Shown here: positions 51,165 to 51,418 of the stretch, in pieces
Layout of the letters: the number at the start of each line of letters is the position of its first letter
Numbering within the stretch: position 1 is the first letter of the stretch
Assembly (NCBI GenBank): GCA_047612485.1
Contig: JBLGAT010000009.1
Location: forward strand, 1-51,418
From: Sediminicola sp047612485
GTDB taxonomy: Bacteria > Bacteroidota > Bacteroidia > Flavobacteriales > Flavobacteriaceae
Reading direction: 5' to 3'
Length of the DNA: 51,418 nt
Translations under genes and position numbers: made by a program
The notes under the pieces: model-generated
Seen by the model: the letters and a program-made list of their open reading frames with translations, nothing else
Databases searched by the model: none
Told to the model about the DNA's origin: nothing

Positions 51165-51332
51165 TTATTTTTTATGTCTTGGCTCTGAAGATACGCTTAG
51201 TTTTTTTCTACCCTTAGCTCTTCTTCTGGCAAGAACTTTTCTACCATTCGCTGTTGCCATGCGTTCTCTAAAACCATGTTTGTTCCTTCTCTTACGCTTT
51301 GACGGCTGATATGTTCTTTTTTGTCCTGGCAT
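51165..51332 (-). CDS. rpmH: 50S ribosomal protein L34
   Basis: A 55-residue very basic ribosomal protein: MPGQKRTYQPSKRKRRNKHG, then MATANGRKVLARRRAKGRKK and the end SVSSEPRHKK. It is two or three residues longer at the N-terminus than most L34 proteins. It is easy to miss because of its length. It has its own promoter (51388-51418) and terminator and is not next to dnaA or rnpA within this window. Confidence 0.97.
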   Translation of the reverse strand: MPGQKRTYQPSKRKRRNKHGFRERMATANGRKVLARRRAKGRKKLSVSSEPRHKK

Positions 51333-51387
51333 TTTTAATACTTTTTGATGTTTTCAAAACCGCGGTTCTGTCCGCAAAATCTGGGCG

Positions 51388-51418
51388 CAAATATACGAAG
51401 AGTTTTCACTTTCACAAA
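51388..51418 (-). promoter_or_regulatory. Promoter of rpmH
   Basis: On the minus strand TATATTTG (51395 to 51388) fits TAnnTTTG, with TTTG (51418 to 51415) 19 bases upstream, a near-perfect Bacteroidetes consensus. The predicted leader to the ATG at 51332 is about 48 bases. Confidence 0.8.

Overview
The window looks like a chromosomal segment of a marine-type member of the family Flavobacteriaceae (phylum Bacteroidota). The evidence is AT-rich DNA, many TAnnTTTG promoter boxes (the Bacteroidetes -7 element) with TTG about 19-22 bases upstream, almost no Shine-Dalgarno sequences, SusC/Oar-type TonB receptors with an N-terminal carboxypeptidase-regulatory domain, lipoproteins with short signal peptides, and domain families largely confined to this group (DUF4294, DUF6495, DUF4252). 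I see no prophage, insertion sequence, CRISPR array, tRNA or rRNA gene.

Layout. 1-9100: a promoter leaving the left edge, DUF4294 protein, M42 peptidase, Nudix hydrolase, hisS, DUF6495 protein, a large Oar-like TonB receptor, and the rpsF-rpsR-rplI operon. 9270-16100: two tandem paralogous LytTR response regulators, then a minus-strand nadC-yihY-DUF2147-priA operon, and divergent rlmH. 16150-20800: a SerB-SerA fusion gene, a DUF3307/SatD pair, an isoprenylcysteine-methyltransferase-like membrane protein and rdgB. 20800-29330: DEAD-box helicase with an RGG tail, a carboxypeptidase-regulatory-domain protein, a GH13 lipoprotein, a metallophosphoesterase, VOC and SRPBCC proteins, a TrmH-type methyltransferase, a sirtuin and a haem-binding protein. 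29600-35400: purB, a decayed mscS pseudogene, an ECF sigma / anti-sigma-like / two DUF4252 operon, and an S41 peptidase lipoprotein.

35460-41900 is a vitamin B12 uptake locus. A cobalamin riboswitch precedes a BtuB-like receptor and a BtuG-like beta-propeller lipoprotein on the minus strand. A divergent BtuF/BtuC/BtuD-type ABC transporter operon has its own promoter and no visible riboswitch, and its ATPase gene has no normal start codon. 41950-48120 holds rmuC, a small membrane protein, an acyl-CoA thioesterase, and the oxidative pentose phosphate genes zwf-pgl divergent from gnd. 48220 to the end holds a short carB lacking the C-terminal allosteric domain, and rpmH.

Most of the window is housekeeping. 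The parts most worth a second look are the SatD/DUF3307 pair (a cyclase-like fold plus helix-turn-helix next to a membrane protein with four intramembrane His/Asp pairs), the sigma/DUF4252 operon, the twin LytTR regulators without a kinase, the B12 locus details, and several promoter/terminator arrangements (a promoter inside a terminator, a probable leaderless rlmH mRNA). Domain names are from reading the proteins, not from a database search.
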